From Burkholderiales bacterium (GTDB taxonomy: Bacteria; Pseudomonadota; Gammaproteobacteria; Burkholderiales; SG8-41), in the NCBI GenBank assembly GCA_005800795.1, contig SYEN01000095.1, forward strand, positions 1 to 14,585: a stretch of 14,585 nucleotides of DNA, written 5' to 3'. Every line of letters begins with the position of its first letter. The stretch's first letter is position 1. The notes under the pieces are model-generated. The model saw nothing but the letters and a program-made list of their open reading frames with translations. It was not told the DNA's origin and did not search any database. The position numbers were made by a program, and so were the translations under genes. Below, piece by piece: positions 14,205 to 14,585 of this stretch.

Positions 14205-14419
14205 ATTACGAAACCAGTAAAGAGGCCGAAGAAGACTTAGCTCTACAAATGGCTATCCGTAGCAGCGCTCGGGCTTCGCGTGCAATTGTAGAGAAGGCTT
14301 TCTTACGCAACGGGTCTGGACGTTACTTTCCGTTGCAAACCGATTCAATCGACTTGCGGCGACCGCTCGTTGATTTTAATGACTATGGCACTGACGGAAA
14401 AGAAACCAACAATTATTGA
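14201..14419 (+). CDS. Small orphan protein, 72 aa, unknown function
   Basis: I do not recognise this family. The protein is soluble, with an acidic helical start (MNYETSKEAEEDLALQMAIR), a basic middle (RASRAIVEKAFLRNGSGRYF) and a polar tail; there is no membrane segment. The ATG overlaps the stop of a 14-codon ORF, so translation is probably coupled. The stop TGA (14417-14419) abuts the probable left end of an insertion sequence at 14420. The natural C-terminus may therefore have been cut off by that insertion. It is AT-rich like the cyclase-like gene before it and may belong to the same transcription unit. Confidence 0.5.
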   Translation: MNYETSKEAEEDLALQMAIRSSARASRAIVEKAFLRNGSGRYFPLQTDSIDLRRPLVDFNDYGTDGKETNNY

Positions 14420-14585
14420 GGGTTACTAAACCGTGCTACAAAAATTAAGGTAATTAGGGCGAAACGTAACCAAAGTAGAGTTTCAAGAAAAGCTTAAAAA
14501 CGTTGTCGTTGCGGTGATTGTATCGGTATTCGATTTCCTTCAGATACATCGGGAAATAATACTTCGACACGCCGCGATAGTTGTA
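14420..14585 (-). mobile_element. IS1595-type insertion sequence, one end only
   Basis: A transposase C-terminus (14454 to the edge) enters from outside the window. Beyond its stop, 34 bp remain up to the candidate terminal repeat starting GGGTTACTAAACCGTGCTAC (14420-14439). The other end is outside, so the terminal inverted repeat and the target duplication cannot be checked. The boundary rests on the ORF spacing and on my recall of the family's GG-starting ends. Confidence 0.6.
14454..14585 (-). CDS. IS1595 family transposase, C-terminal 43 residues
   Basis: On the minus strand the frame runs from the window edge to TAA (14456-14454) and encodes YNYRGVSKYYFPMYLKEIEY then RYNHRNDNVFKLFLKLYFGY. 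The elements YRGVSKYYFPMYLKE and the RYNHRN box are characteristic of the end of IS1595-type DDE transposases, close to the last catalytic-core helix. The N-terminal part and the catalytic acids lie outside. The gene runs opposite to the island genes. Confidence 0.8.
   Translation of the reverse strand, partial: YNYRGVSKYYFPMYLKEIEYRYNHRNDNVFKLFLKLYFGYVSP

Noticed and set aside
12670..14419. Complete Pycsar or CBASS defence operon
   Set aside because: The cyclase-like domain is broken and lacks key residues, and no TIR, membrane or nuclease effector is visible; the idea is kept only as a hypothesis under findings.

Overview
The window looks like a piece of a GC-rich betaproteobacterial chromosome, probably order Burkholderiales. 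Two orphan tripartite tricarboxylate transporter (Bug/TctC) binding proteins, crotonase and MDR-dehydrogenase genes, and GTCATTCCCGCGAATGCGGG-type palindromic repeats all fit that group. The assignment rests on gene content and repeat style; no marker gene is present to confirm it.

Layout: positions 1-2628 (minus) hold the first 876 codons of a UvrA-type ABC excinuclease subunit of a divergent paralogue type; the end lies outside the window. Divergent from it is a zinc-dependent alcohol dehydrogenase (2801-3844), then a large palindromic repeat, a 3-hydroxyisobutyrate-dehydrogenase-like gene (4034-4954) and an overlapping CPBP (CAAX-type) membrane protease (4951-5751). An 88-bp palindrome separates these from a convergent minus-strand pair: a carboxymuconolactone-decarboxylase-like protein (5852-6280) preceded by a Bug binding protein (6307-7302). 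A second Bug protein (7467-8441) is divergent from the first and is followed by an MFS exporter (8509-9762) and two crotonases (9826-10635, 10814-11605) separated by another palindromic repeat. Together this middle part reads as an accessory catabolic region: uptake of an organic acid, CoA-ester hydration or isomerisation, ring-lactone-type chemistry and alcohol/beta-hydroxyacid oxidation. The actual substrate cannot be read from the sequence.

From about 11.7 kb the window changes character. A HicB/HicA toxin-antitoxin pair (11809-12313) borders a markedly AT-richer stretch. This stretch carries a broken class III nucleotide-cyclase-like gene with an in-frame amber stop and a downstream frame change into a GAF-like sensor domain (12670-14087). 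After it come a 14-codon ORF coupled by ATGA to a 72-aa orphan ORF, and the end of an IS1595-type transposase (14454 to the window end, minus). This is most likely an eroding mobile island.

The strongest unexplained signal is an 18-bp AT-rich motif, consensus AATWAAAWCAAATACTTA. It occurs five times in 11 kb of otherwise GC-rich DNA, each time in the same orientation as the local gene. One copy contains the first codons of a gene, one spans a stop codon and one lies inside uvrA.
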